Positions 22,524-33,440 are shown, counted from the stretch's first letter. The stretch: 64,000 nucleotides of DNA from Bacillota bacterium (GCA_040755295.1 JBFMBK010000001.1:248001-312000); one strand, 5' to 3'. Numbers and translations: made by a program. The notes: a model not told the origin generated them from the sequence alone.

Positions 22524-24443
22524 ATGTCCAAAAAACTGGTCTCATTTTTTCCCGACAACCTCCGGGTGGAAATCGACACCGGGCAGACCATCCTGCAGGC
22601 GGCGGCTAAAGCGGGGATAGCTCTCCGCGGCGCCTGCGGCGGCAAAAAGGTCTGCGGCCGCTGCCGGGTTCAGGTCCGGAAGGGCAAGACGGCCTTTACC
22701 GGTGCGGAAAAGATTTTGCCGGAGGAGGCGGAAAAGGGCTGGGTCCTTGCCTGTCAGGCGGTGCCCGAGGATGCGGTTGAGGTCTTTATACCGGAAACAT
22801 CCCGTTTGACGGAACACCGGGTGCTTCTCGACGAGCGGCGGCCGGGTCTGCTGGCGGCGGTTTCCGGGGAGGGGGCGGCGGAACTGTACCCGCTGTTTCG
22901 CAGAACGGCGGTTAAGCTTCCGGCGCCGACCCTTACGGACAACACCGACGACTACGGCCGGCTTGTCTGGGCTTTAAAACACGAACAGGGAATTGATAAC
23001 GTTATGATAACCCGTCAGGTCCTGGCGGGTTTGCCGGGTACCCTGCGCGACGCGGACTGGTCCGTTGTGGTGGAATTGGCATCCCTCGGCCCCGCCAGCG
23101 AGATTCAAGGGGTCAAACCGGCAGCCGCAAAAGACGCTGCGGTATACGGGCTGGCGGTGGACATAGGAACGACCACCGTGGCGGTGGAGCTGGTGGACCT
23201 TGAAAACGGCGCCGTCAGCGGTTCAGCCGGTACCTACAACCGGCAGGCGGTCTTCGGGGATGACGTGATTTCCAGGATAGTCTACGGCACCGAGACCCCC
23301 GGGGGCCTGGAAGAACTGCAGCAGGCGGTCGTAGAAACGGTAAACGGGCTTATAGCGGAACTACTTCATACGGCGTGCCTGAATCCCACGGACGTACGGT
23401 CGGTGGTCTGTGCGGGCAATACAACGATGATTCACCTTTTTCTGGGGATAGACCCCACCTATATCAGATTGGAGCCCTATGTTCCCGCGGTCAATCTCCC
23501 GCCGCCGGTAAGGGCGGCGGAGGTCGGGCTTAAGGTATGTCCGGAGGCCTGGGTTTACTGCCTGCCGGGCGTGGCGAGTTACGTCGGGGGGGACATCACC
23601 GCCGGGGTTAAGGTCAACGGCATGGCCGAGGCCGACCCGCTGACCCTGTTTATGGACATCGGCACCAACGGGGAGATGGTCCTCGGAAACCGGGAATGGA
23701 TGATGGCCTGCGCCTGTTCGGCAGGACCGGCCTTTGAGGGAAGCGGTATCGCCTGCGGGATGCGGGCCGTGGTCGGAGCGATCGAAGCGGTGCGGGTGCT
23801 TCCCGGGGGGTTCGAAGTGGTTTACCGCACTGTGGGGGACGGGAAACCCATCGGTATATGCGGTTCCGGGTTGATCGACGCGCTTTCATCGCTGTATCAG
23901 GCGGGGGTGATCGACCGGGGTGGAAAGTTTGTGCAGGGCCTTGACACACCGCGGTTTACCGAGGGGGAGGAAGGGCCGGAGTTTGTGGTGGCGTGGACGA
24001 ACGAGACGGGTCACGGAAGGAACATCGTACTCACCCAGGCCGATATCGACAACCTGATGCGGGCCAAGGCGGCGGTTTTCGCCGGGATCAGGACGCTGTT
24101 GACCACGGTTGACCTGGAGGTTGAAGCGGTCGAAAGGGTTTTCATAGCGGGAGGGTTCGGTCGTTTTATCAACATCCGCGACGCTGTCGCGATCGGGATG
24201 CTGCCGGACGTTCCGCTTGAACGTTACACGTATATCGGGAACAGTTCCTTGAAGGGCGCCCGGCTCGCGCTGTTATCGCGCGAGGTATGGGCCGGAACAG
24301 CGGATATCGCCCGCCGGATTACGTATATGGAGCTGAGTGTCGGGAACCGTTTTATGGAGGAGTTCGTTTCGGCGCTTTTCCTGCCGCATACGGATATGAA
24401 CCTTTTCCATTCACTGCAGGGCAGGAATTCAGCCGCCACTTGA
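22524..24443 (+). CDS. Reductive activator of the corrinoid protein (Orf7/RACo type)
   Basis: A 639-residue protein. The N-terminal plant-type [2Fe-2S] domain has Cys 38, 44, 47 and 77. A linker and an ASKHA-type ATPase region (DUF4445) follow, with DIGTTTVAVELVDL, DIGTNGEMVLGN and AGGFGRFINI. This family re-reduces inactive Co(II) in corrinoid proteins to Co(I), using ATP. The position between acsC and acsD fits. The last codons (about NSAAT and stop) lie inside a miniature element, so the native C-terminus has been altered by insertion. The ATG start has a weak site. Confidence 0.88.
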   Translation: MSKKLVSFFPDNLRVEIDTGQTILQAAAKAGIALRGACGGKKVCGRCRVQVRKGKTAFTGAEKILPEEAEKGWVLACQAVPEDAVEVFIPETSRLTEHRVLLDERRPGLLAAVSGEGAAELYPLFRRTAVKLPAPTLTDNTDDYGRLVWALKHEQGIDNVMITRQVLAGLPGTLRDADWSVVVELASLGPASEIQGVKPAAAKDAAVYGLAVDIGTTTVAVELVDLENGAVSGSAGTYNRQAVFGDDVISRIVYGTETPGGLEELQQAVVETVNGLIAELLHTACLNPTDVRSVVCAGNTTMIHLFLGIDPTYIRLEPYVPAVNLPPPVRAAEVGLKVCPEAWVYCLPGVASYVGGDITAGVKVNGMAEADPLTLFMDIGTNGEMVLGNREWMMACACSAGPAFEGSGIACGMRAVVGAIEAVRVLPGGFEVVYRTVGDGKPIGICGSGLIDALSSLYQAGVIDRGGKFVQGLDTPRFTEGEEGPEFVVAWTNETGHGRNIVLTQADIDNLMRAKAAVFAGIRTLLTTVDLEVEAVERVFIAGGFGRFINIRDAVAIGMLPDVPLERYTYIGNSSLKGARLALLSREVWAGTADIARRITYMELSVGNRFMEEFVSALFLPHTDMNLFHSLQGRNSAAT

Positions 24444-24598
24444 CACTTACGGAACGCGGCGAGAAGTAATACAGTGCAAGGAAGACCGCGGAGACGCACC
24501 GGAGCGTACTGATACGTACGTGAGGATTCGGCTTCGCCGGGCTGACGCAGGAATGTGTTACTTATCGCTGCGCCCTACGGGAATACCTGAATAGTTAC
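24421..24598 (-). mobile_element. Miniature element inserted in the 3' end of the activator gene
   Basis: A 178-bp copy in reverse orientation relative to 42089. The right-hand end TGAATAGTTAC (24588-24598) is perfect; the left-hand end is degraded (GCAGGAATTCA). ACTGCAGG before it and ACTGCAGA after it form an 8-bp target duplication with one mismatch. It contains the stop codon of the upstream gene, the CGTAC-loop-GTACG hairpin and imperfect inner inverted repeats. It sits in the acs array before cooC. Confidence 0.75.
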
Positions 24599-24621
24599 AC
24601 TGCAGAAAGGGACGTGAAACT

Positions 24622-25383
24622 TTGCTGATCGCCGTTGCCGGAAAAGGGGGGACCGGGAAGACGACCTTTGTAGCCCTTGCGATAAGACGGCTTCTCGAGA
24701 AGGGCGGCCGGCCCATCCTGGCGGTCGACGCCGACGCCAACGCCAACCTTTCCCAGGCGCTGGGTGTTGAAGCGCCCGATTCTATTGCCGACATCATGCG
24801 TGCGGTTTCCGAAGACCGCGAGAGCATCCCGTCGGGGATGACCAAGGACAGGTATGTGGCCTACCGGATCCACCAGTCGCTGGCCGAAGGGAAAGACGTG
24901 GATCTGCTGGTGATGGGCGGACCGGAAGGGCAGGGGTGCTATTGTTATGTCAATAACCTCCTCCGCGGCTATATCAAAGAGCTTGCCGCCAATTACCGGT
25001 ATGTGGTAATGGATAACGAGGCCGGACTCGAACACCTGAGCCGCCGTACCACTCAGAACGTGGATATTTTATTCGTCATTTCGGACGCCACGGTAAAAGG
25101 GGTGCGTTCGGCGAAACGCATCCGGGAACTGGCGGACAGCCTTAAACTGGGCATAAAAAAGAAGTGCCTTGTCATTAACCGGGCACAGCCGGACGACGTC
25201 AGGGTGCTTGCGCCGGAGATGGAAGGGACCGGGCTTGAGTATGCGGGAACGATTCCGTCCGATCCTCTGGTGGCGGAATACGATCTCCACGCGCGGCCGC
25301 TGCTTTCCCTTCCCGGTGATTCGCCGGCGGTGGAAGCGGTCGCGGGTATTACCACGAAGACTGAAATGCTTTTAGGAAGGTAG
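24622..25383 (+). CDS. cooC: CooC-type nickel-insertion ATPase (second copy)
   Basis: A 253-residue MinD-like ATPase starting directly with LIAVAGKGGTGKTTF, the deviant Walker A. AVDADANANL is the switch region. GQGCYCYVNNLL contains the CxC pair used for nickel. It differs clearly from the first copy at 10441, so one may serve CooS and the other AcsB (often named AcsF). The sequence does not show which. TTG 24622 follows AAAGGGACG. It is 9 bases upstream of acsD and directly downstream of the inserted miniature element. Confidence 0.87.
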   Translation: MLIAVAGKGGTGKTTFVALAIRRLLEKGGRPILAVDADANANLSQALGVEAPDSIADIMRAVSEDRESIPSGMTKDRYVAYRIHQSLAEGKDVDLLVMGGPEGQGCYCYVNNLLRGYIKELAANYRYVVMDNEAGLEHLSRRTTQNVDILFVISDATVKGVRSAKRIRELADSLKLGIKKKCLVINRAQPDDVRVLAPEMEGTGLEYAGTIPSDPLVAEYDLHARPLLSLPGDSPAVEAVAGITTKTEMLLGR

Positions 25384-25392
25384 TGATAGAAA

Positions 25393-27143
<1,751 letters not shown>

Positions 27144-27202
27144 ATTAGGAAGTGAGAAGTGCGAAGCATCTCACCTCCCACCTCTGAAAGGGGGGTTATA
27201 TA

Positions 27203-28051
27203 TTGAATAAAATCATAAGAAAGACGCCTCTTGCGCCTTCGGTAAACCTTATTGAGGTTGAAAACCCGCTGATCGCAAGAAAGGCGCAGCCCGGTCAGTT
27301 CATAATTCTAAGGGTGCACGAAAACGGCGAAAGGATACCGCTTACCATATCGGATTACAACCGGGAAAAGGGTACTATTACGCTTATTTTCCAGGAGATA
27401 GGCAAGACCACCACGATGCTGGGCCGGCTTGGCGAGGGCGACTGCATACGCGATCTTGTAGGTCCCCTGGGGAAACCCACGGACCTTGAAAACCTTGGAA
27501 GGGTTGTTGTGATCGGCGGCGGTCTCGGCACCGCCCTGGTCTTCTCTCAGGTAAAGGAGATGCACAAAAACGGTACCAGGGTGGACGTTATCGTGGGAGC
27601 GAGGAACGAGAGCTTGATCATTCTTGAGGAAGAAATCAAGCCTTACTGCGAAAACCTTTACATCGCCACCGACGACGGTTCCAAAGGCCACAAGGGTTTT
27701 GTCACGGATCTCCTCAAGAAGCTTATCGAAGACGGCAATAAGTACGACAGGGCCGTAGCGGTTGGTCCTTTGATCATGATGAAGGTCGTAAGCAACCTTA
27801 CCCGTCAGTACGGGGTGCCGACCACCGTCAGCATGAACCCAATCATGATCGACGGTACGGGAATGTGCGGCGGGTGCCGGCTTTCGGTGGGCGGGGAGAC
27901 CAGGTTCGCCTGCGTTGACGGTCCCGAGTTCGACGGACATCTGGTGGATTTCGACCAGGTGATAAAACGAACCGGAATGTACCGGGAGCAAGAAAAAATC
28001 GCACTGGACTTATACCGGGAATGCTGCAAAAGGGGGGAGCATAATGCCTGA
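27203..28051 (+). CDS. nfnA: NADH-dependent ferredoxin:NADP oxidoreductase, small subunit
   Basis: A 282-residue flavoprotein of the ferredoxin-reductase fold. An N-terminal FAD barrel (PGQFIILRVHENGERIPLTISDY) is followed by a Rossmann NAD domain (VVVIGGGLGTALVFSQVKEM). A C-terminal [2Fe-2S] motif runs through GTGMCGGCRLSV and FACVDGPEFDGH. With NfnB it would couple NADH and reduced ferredoxin oxidation to NADP reduction (electron bifurcation). The related GltS-associated or sulfide-dehydrogenase SudAB reading is possible. The TTG start follows AAAGGGGGG. It overlaps nfnB by 8 bases. Confidence 0.85.
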   Translation: MNKIIRKTPLAPSVNLIEVENPLIARKAQPGQFIILRVHENGERIPLTISDYNREKGTITLIFQEIGKTTTMLGRLGEGDCIRDLVGPLGKPTDLENLGRVVVIGGGLGTALVFSQVKEMHKNGTRVDVIVGARNESLIILEEEIKPYCENLYIATDDGSKGHKGFVTDLLKKLIEDGNKYDRAVAVGPLIMMKVVSNLTRQYGVPTTVSMNPIMIDGTGMCGGCRLSVGGETRFACVDGPEFDGHLVDFDQVIKRTGMYREQEKIALDLYRECCKRGEHNA

Positions 28052-29471
28052 GCAGAAGCGCAAGGCCAACCTGGCTAAGAAGAAGGTGCCGATGCCCGAG
28101 CAGGAACCGCGGGTACGGGCCAGAAATTTTGAAGAAGTGGCCATGGGTTACACCCGCGAACAGGCGTTGGAGGAGGCCAGGCGTTGCCTGCGCTGCAAGG
28201 AGCCCCATTGTGTCGAAGGGTGTCCGGTCAACGTCCAGATACCGGATTTTATCAAGTTTATCGAGGAAGAAAAGTTCCTGGAGGCTTACAAAAAAATAAA
28301 AGAAACCAACAGCCTCCCGGCCGTTTGCGGCCGGGTCTGTCCCCAGGAAAACCAGTGCGAGAAACTCTGCCTGCGGGGCAAAAAGAGTGAACCGGTCGCC
28401 ATCGGGAGACTGGAAAGGTTTGTCGCCGACTACGCGGCTTCTTTACCCCCCGCTGAGGTCGGGGAAGAATGCCTTTCCGGTTCCCTGAACAAGGGCAAGG
28501 TGGCTGTTATCGGCTCCGGTCCTTCCGGGGTCACCTGCGCGGGGGACCTGACGAAGATGGGTTACCGGGTGACCATGTTTGAGGCGTTTCATACCCCCGG
28601 CGGGGTTTTAATGTACGGGATTCCCGAATTCAGGCTCCCGAAGGATGTGGTCCAGAGGGAGATAGACAACGTCAAGAAGCTGGGTGTTGATGTACAGACC
28701 AACATGGTCATCGGTAAAATTCTCAGCATCGACGAGTTGTTCGAGCAGGGCTATAACGCTGTTTACATCGGCACCGGCGCCGGACTGCCGATATTCCTGC
28801 GGCTGCCCGGTGAAAACCTCAACGGCGTGATGTCGGCCAACGAATTCCTCACCAGGGTAAACCTGATGAAGGCATACAAGTTCCCTGAATACGACACGCC
28901 GGTGAAAATCGGGCGGCGTGTTGCCGTCGTCGGCGGTGGAAACGTGGCTATGGACGCGGCCCGTTCGGCTTTGCGGCTGGGCGCCGAGAAGGTTTATATT
29001 GTTTACAGACGTTCGGAGCAGGAAATGCCCGCGAGGCGCGAAGAGGTGCACCACGCCAGGGAAGAGGGTATCGAATTCAAACTGCTGACCAACCCGGTCA
29101 CGATAATCGGTGACGATAACGGGTGGGTAAAAGGAATGGAATGCGTTGAGATGGAACTCGGCGAACCTGACGCGTCCGGCAGAAGAAGGCCTGTGGTCAA
29201 ACAGGGGTCCGAGCACGTTATCGATGTCGAAACGGTCATTATGGCGCTCGGGACCACGCCAAACCCGCTGATAGCCAAAACCACCGGTGGATTGGAACTT
29301 ACAAGGTTCGGCGGTATAGTCGCAGACGAGACCACGGGGCGGACAAAACGTCCGGGGGTTTTTGCCGGAGGCGATATCGTAACCGGGTCGGCGACGGTAA
29401 TTCTGGCCATGGGGGCGGGGAAGAAGGCCGCCGTGGCGATAAACGAGCACATACGAGGAAAGCATGAGTAA
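28044..29471 (+). CDS. nfnB: NADH-dependent ferredoxin:NADP oxidoreductase, large subunit
   Basis: A 475-residue protein of the GltD-like family. The N-terminal domain carries two [4Fe-4S] clusters (RCLRCKEPHCVEGCPVNV and VCGRVCPQENQCEKLCLRG). The C-terminal part has two nucleotide-binding motifs, IGSGPSGVTCAGDL for FAD and VVGGGNVAMDAARSA for NADPH. Paired with NfnA by overlap, it fits NfnAB rather than glutamate synthase, since no gltB-type subunit is near. It is the last gene of the acs array, with a terminator 32 bases after the stop. Confidence 0.87.
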   Translation: MPEQKRKANLAKKKVPMPEQEPRVRARNFEEVAMGYTREQALEEARRCLRCKEPHCVEGCPVNVQIPDFIKFIEEEKFLEAYKKIKETNSLPAVCGRVCPQENQCEKLCLRGKKSEPVAIGRLERFVADYAASLPPAEVGEECLSGSLNKGKVAVIGSGPSGVTCAGDLTKMGYRVTMFEAFHTPGGVLMYGIPEFRLPKDVVQREIDNVKKLGVDVQTNMVIGKILSIDELFEQGYNAVYIGTGAGLPIFLRLPGENLNGVMSANEFLTRVNLMKAYKFPEYDTPVKIGRRVAVVGGGNVAMDAARSALRLGAEKVYIVYRRSEQEMPARREEVHHAREEGIEFKLLTNPVTIIGDDNGWVKGMECVEMELGEPDASGRRRPVVKQGSEHVIDVETVIMALGTTPNPLIAKTTGGLELTRFGGIVADETTGRTKRPGVFAGGDIVTGSATVILAMGAGKKAAVAINEHIRGKHE

Positions 29472-29502
29472 CATTACTGTCTTGTTAAATAATGAAAATT
29501 TC

Positions 29503-29534
29503 CCCGGGCGCTGTAACAGCGGCTCGGGTTTTGC
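29503..29534 (+). terminator. Terminator of the acs-nfn array
   Basis: CCCGGGCGCTGT can pair with ACAGCGGCTCGGG, with a small mismatch, followed by TTTTGCT. Confidence 0.65.
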
Positions 29535-29700
29535 TCTATAGAGGAAGTCGCAACTGATATCCGGCCATGAACCGTAAGCAGTTAATTCTTAGCGTGAATT
29601 ACGCGGTTATCCTTACCAGTCCCAGGAGGTCCCATCCAATGCGGTGACAGGCTGTTTTTATGTCAGCGGGTTTTGAAAAAAGGGAGGGGGCGCACACCCG

Positions 29701-30246
29701 GTGATTTTTCTGACGGTCGCAATCCTGGTCCTGCTGCTACTTGCAGTATTTCTGTACAACAGTCTTGTAATTCTGAGGCAGCGCGTAAAGAACTCATGGG
29801 CGCAGGTCGATGTCCAGTTAAGGCGGCGGTACGACCTGATACCCAATCTTGTGGAAACCGTGAAGGGTTACGCGGCACACGAAAAAGAGGTCTTTCAGCA
29901 GGTGACCGAAGCGCGGGCCAAGGCTACGTCCGCGCAGGGGGTTACGGAAAAAGCGGAGGCCGAGAACATGCTGACCGGCGCGTTGCGCAGCCTCTTCGCC
30001 GTTGCCGAGAACTACCCGCAGTTGAGGGCGAACGAAAACTTTCTCGCGCTCCAACAGGAACTTTCCCAGACCGAGAGTAAGATTGCTTTCAGCCGTCAGT
30101 TTTACAACGATACGGTAATGAGCTATAACACCAGGATTCAGTTGTTTCCGGTAAACCTTATCGCCGGGCCCTTCGGTTTCAAGCCCGAGCCGTATTTTGA
30201 GGCCGGCGGAGCGGAGGTGCGAGAGCCGGTGAAGGTCCAGTTTTAA
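29701..30246 (+). CDS. lemA: LemA family protein
   Basis: A 181-residue protein with an N-terminal transmembrane helix (about residues 2-20, [19 protein letters not shown]) and a helical extracytoplasmic or cytoplasmic bundle. Family motifs are [22 protein letters not shown] and [16 protein letters not shown]-like [14 protein letters not shown]. Function is not well defined in bacteria. GTG 29701 follows GGGAGGGGG. It pairs with the DUF2207 gene downstream, a common association. Confidence 0.88.
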   Translation: MIFLTVAILVLLLLAVFLYNSLVILRQRVKNSWAQVDVQLRRRYDLIPNLVETVKGYAAHEKEVFQQVTEARAKATSAQGVTEKAEAENMLTGALRSLFAVAENYPQLRANENFLALQQELSQTESKIAFSRQFYNDTVMSYNTRIQLFPVNLIAGPFGFKPEPYFEAGGAEVREPVKVQF

Positions 30247-30405
30247 AACGCGCCGCGCCGAAGGTGTTGTTCCCGGTCAGACTTCCGGCATCATCCGTGA
30301 CTGAGGCTAGCGGGAAGGTCCGATTCCAGCGCGAGGGACGAAATCGGTAAGGTTTACGTTGATATCAAGGTAGTTCCAGTCTTCCACGGAGGACGATAAC
30401 GCATT

Positions 30406-32229
30406 ATGAGACGATTCATTCCTCCTGTTCTCTTTGCATTGTTTATTGTCTTGCTGGCAGGAGCGCCGGCCTGGGCCAGGTCTTATTCGTTTCCTTCACT
30501 GGAGATTGAAGCCCAGGTGTTAAAGGACGGTTCGCTTAGGGTAACGGAACACCGGACGGTACGCTTTACCGGCGAGTTTCACGCCTTTGACCAGTGGATT
30601 CCAACGGCGGGGACCGCAGGGATTACAGACGTAACCGTAAGCGAGTCAGGTCAAACGTACCTTCAGGATTCGTCCGAGCGGCCCGGGACCTTCTCCGTCA
30701 CCCAAGAAGCATCCAGAACCAAAATAACGTGGAATTACGAAGCAGCAGACGAGGAACGGATCTTCGACCTCAGTTATCGCTTCGTCGATGTGGTGCGCGT
30801 CCACAAGGATGTAGCGGAACTCTGCTGGAAGGCTGTCGGCGACGAGTGGGACAGGGGGACGGACCGGGTCAAGGTGACCATTGGGCTTCCCGAAAACGTT
30901 GCGCGGCAAGAGGTCAGAGCCTGGGCGCACGGTCCCCTGCAGGGCACGGTGAGCATCCAGGACGACGGATCGGCGGTCTTGAGCGTTGAGGGGCTTCCCG
31001 CGAACAGGTTTGTGGAAGCGCGCGTCACGTTTCCCCCGCACCTATGCCCTGATGTGGTGTTGCGGTCGGAACAGGCGGCGCTGCCCGGTATACTGGAGGA
31101 AGAAAACCGGTGGGCCGACCGGGCGAACCGCCGGCGGACGTCGGACGTCGTTCAGGCGCTGGGCGGAATCATGGTCCTCCTCGGCGCCGCCGGCGCCGCG
31201 ATCTGGCTGCAGGTCAGTTACGGCAAGGAGTTCAAACCGGAGTTCAAAGGCGATTACTACCGCGAACTGCCCGGGAACTACGGACCCGCGATGGCCACCT
31301 ATCTGCTGAATTTCGGGAAGGCGACGCCGAACGGTTTTACGGCCACGATCCTTGATCTTGCCCGCCGAGGATACCTTAAGATACTTGAGCTGGTGTCCGA
31401 GAAGAAAAAAATCCTTGGCATAATCGGTCCGTCCGCAGACGTTGATTACCTCATCGAACTGACGGATAAAGACCGAAGCGGCCTCAAGGCACACGAGCAA
31501 GCCATTATGACGTTCGTCACCGAGCGGATAAACGAGGACGGGGAGCTGTCGTTCGAGGGGATCGAAAGATACGCCAAAGGGACTACCAACCGGTTCCGCA
31601 AGTTGTTCCAGGACTGGCAGGACGATGTAGCGACCGCCGCGGAGAAAGAGAAGTTTCTTGACGAACAGGCGCGGCGTCCGGGAATTATTGAAATGGGAGC
31701 GGGCGGAATTGTCGTTCTGGCAGGTATCCTGAGTGCTCTGATCGGGGCAAAGCTTTTCCCCATATGCTGCATTCCCGCCGGCCTGATCCTCCTCTTTGCC
31801 GGAATACGGCTGCGGCGGCGCAGCCGCAAAGGGAGCACGCACCTGGCGATGTGGCGGGCTTTTAAACGGTTCTTACTTCATTTTTCGAACCTGGAGAAAG
31901 CGCAAATCCCGGCCCTGGTCGTCTGGGAGCACTACCTGGTGTATGCGACCGCCCTGGGAGTGGCCGCTGAGGTCCTGGCGCAGTTGCGCCTAGTGTTCCC
32001 CGAGGTTGACTCCGGAGACTATCATTTCGGGTCGGGCTGGTATCATTACAGCAGCATACCCGGCATCCGTACGGACCCGTTTACCGGACTTGCGGCAGCC
32101 ACGGCCACGCTTCAGCAGAGTATCCTGACGGCGGCAACCTATACGCCCTCATCGGGCGGTGGAGCAGGCGGCGGTTTTTCAGGCGGCGGGGGCGGCGGTT
32201 TCGGCGGCGGGGGCGGCGGCGCGAGATAA
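30406..32229 (+). CDS. DUF2207 membrane protein with glycine-rich tail
   Basis: A 607-residue protein. Signal peptide ends near ARS (about 25). The extracytoplasmic DUF2207 domain (about 25-220) is followed by a membrane helix (about 248-268) and a cytoplasmic region. Two close helices (about 428-465) come next, and the protein ends in a Gly-rich tail. Such tails with a short aromatic-free Gly/Ser/Phe pattern are typical of this family. LemA-DUF2207 pairs are widespread and of unknown role, perhaps envelope maintenance. ATG 30406 has GGAGG 13 bases upstream. Confidence 0.82.
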   Translation: MRRFIPPVLFALFIVLLAGAPAWARSYSFPSLEIEAQVLKDGSLRVTEHRTVRFTGEFHAFDQWIPTAGTAGITDVTVSESGQTYLQDSSERPGTFSVTQEASRTKITWNYEAADEERIFDLSYRFVDVVRVHKDVAELCWKAVGDEWDRGTDRVKVTIGLPENVARQEVRAWAHGPLQGTVSIQDDGSAVLSVEGLPANRFVEARVTFPPHLCPDVVLRSEQAALPGILEEENRWADRANRRRTSDVVQALGGIMVLLGAAGAAIWLQVSYGKEFKPEFKGDYYRELPGNYGPAMATYLLNFGKATPNGFTATILDLARRGYLKILELVSEKKKILGIIGPSADVDYLIELTDKDRSGLKAHEQAIMTFVTERINEDGELSFEGIERYAKGTTNRFRKLFQDWQDDVATAAEKEKFLDEQARRPGIIEMGAGGIVVLAGILSALIGAKLFPICCIPAGLILLFAGIRLRRRSRKGSTHLAMWRAFKRFLLHFSNLEKAQIPALVVWEHYLVYATALGVAAEVLAQLRLVFPEVDSGDYHFGSGWYHYSSIPGIRTDPFTGLAAATATLQQSILTAATYTPSSGGGAGGGFSGGGGGGFGGGGGGAR

Positions 32230-32281
32230 ATGGGAGAGGTGCGAGGTTGGAGGTTGGAACGAAAGAGGGCATAGGAGTTTC

Positions 32282-32537
32282 TTGGAAAAACCGGTGATAC
32301 GCAAGAGAATTAAAATCGTTGTATTTGCCGTAGCCCTGTCGGCCGCCGGCTTATTTTGTATGCCATGCCACGCCCGAAGGAGCTGTCCGCTGTTACATCG
32401 CGAGCAGAAGCGGGCCGGCGGTAGCGGCGAAAGCTGCAGTTAAATGGTCTGATTACGTGGACCGGGTGTATGGCGGACAATACGTTGTTGATGGTTTCCA
32501 TGACCGGACAACCGGCATGGCGATAAGGTTTTTCTAA
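32282..32537 (+). pseudogene. Small secreted protein gene with a frameshift
   Basis: TTG 32282 with GGAG upstream opens a signal-peptide-like start (EKPVIRKRIKIVVFAVALSA). Near 32360-32372 the coding character moves to the next frame, which reads ATPEGAVRCYIASRSGPAV and then WSDYVDRVYGGQYVVDGF and stops at TAA 32535-32537. Joined, it would be about 84 residues. The family is not recognised. It could be a true pseudogene or a sequencing error. Confidence 0.4.
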
Positions 32538-33440
32538 CCTGAAGCAAAAATTTCGGGGATTTTGGGTTGTCACTTCCGCCGACACGGGGGCCGGCCCTTA
32601 AAATAAATATACAATCATCTTTGACCCTGAAAAAAGGTGGGCTAAGCTCGTCCTATGCTGATCGCTAAGGCGAAAGCCCGAGGAGTCCGTTGCAAAATTG
32701 CGCCTGGACAATGTCTGGGCTCGCTGAAGCCACCTCAAGTTAACGACTGAAGTCGCCCCTTGATCTTCTACTTTAAACGATTCTTCCGGCCCTTAAGTAT
32801 TGATGATTTTTGCCGGCCACGTTCCTCCATCCCAATCGTCATTTTTATGGCACACCGCTACAGGAGTCAACACCGAAAGCTATTTAACTAAAGGCGAATG
32901 TTTTAAACTTGGCGTCTGTAAATAAATCAAAGCGTAGATAAAAAATTGCTCGTTTTTTAAATCCCACCTAGACAGCCCGATAATTGCCAGCCTCCTGGGA
33001 TTGGGCCTCAGACTGGCCCCGAGTTTGCTAAAAAGGTAGGAAGAGTGCAGCCCAAGAACGCTGCCGTTATCCAAGCATTGGCCTATACTTTCCCTGTTAT
33101 TTAACAAAGCAGGAATTGACTTTTCGCCTGCCAACGTTGGGCATGCTTTAAAACCTTATGACAATCACTACAGTTGTACTCTTTTTAATCAACGCGCCTG
33201 GCTGGGCAAATATTTAGTGCCTAATATACTTGAAGAATGTTTAACCCTGTTGATTAATTCGGGACGTAGAACACTTTTGATTACCGGGGATTTTAGGTAT
33301 TAAAACCGTAATTTCAGGTAGTAAAACAGTCATATTATGCCATAAGTATTGGCTTATTAAAACTTTAAGTGTAAAATGCAAATTTAAGTATCTTCTGGTA
33401 TAAGTGTTATAAACTGGATGTGTCATTAGGAGGTAAAGTT
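32538..33440. other. 900-base decayed region
   Basis: No intact gene. It contains a structured segment (listed at 32635-32765) and broken plus-strand coding traces: WHTATGVNTESYLTKGECFK near 32855-32915, AKKVGRVQPKNAAVIQALAY near 33020-33085, and a longer frame from about 33030 to TAA 33303 containing NQRAWLGKYLVPNILEE. These may be parts of one dead gene. The last 140 bases are AT-rich and probably hold the promoter of the regulator gene. Confidence 0.4.
32635..32765 (+). other. Structured non-coding segment, possible RNA or mobile-element end
   Basis: AGGTGG and CCACCT bracket about 90 bases containing a GNRA-type hairpin (GGC-GAAA-GCC) and a GTCC/GGAC stem. A CAAG/CTTG stem and a GACT/AGTC hairpin follow. 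TGCAAAATTGCGCCTGG inside it recurs with one difference at about 52792-52808. It fits neither tRNA, tmRNA, RNase P nor SRP RNA. Confidence 0.3.

Noticed and set aside
32635-32765. RNase P, tmRNA or SRP RNA
   Set aside because: The folds and conserved blocks of these RNAs are not present; only generic hairpins are seen.
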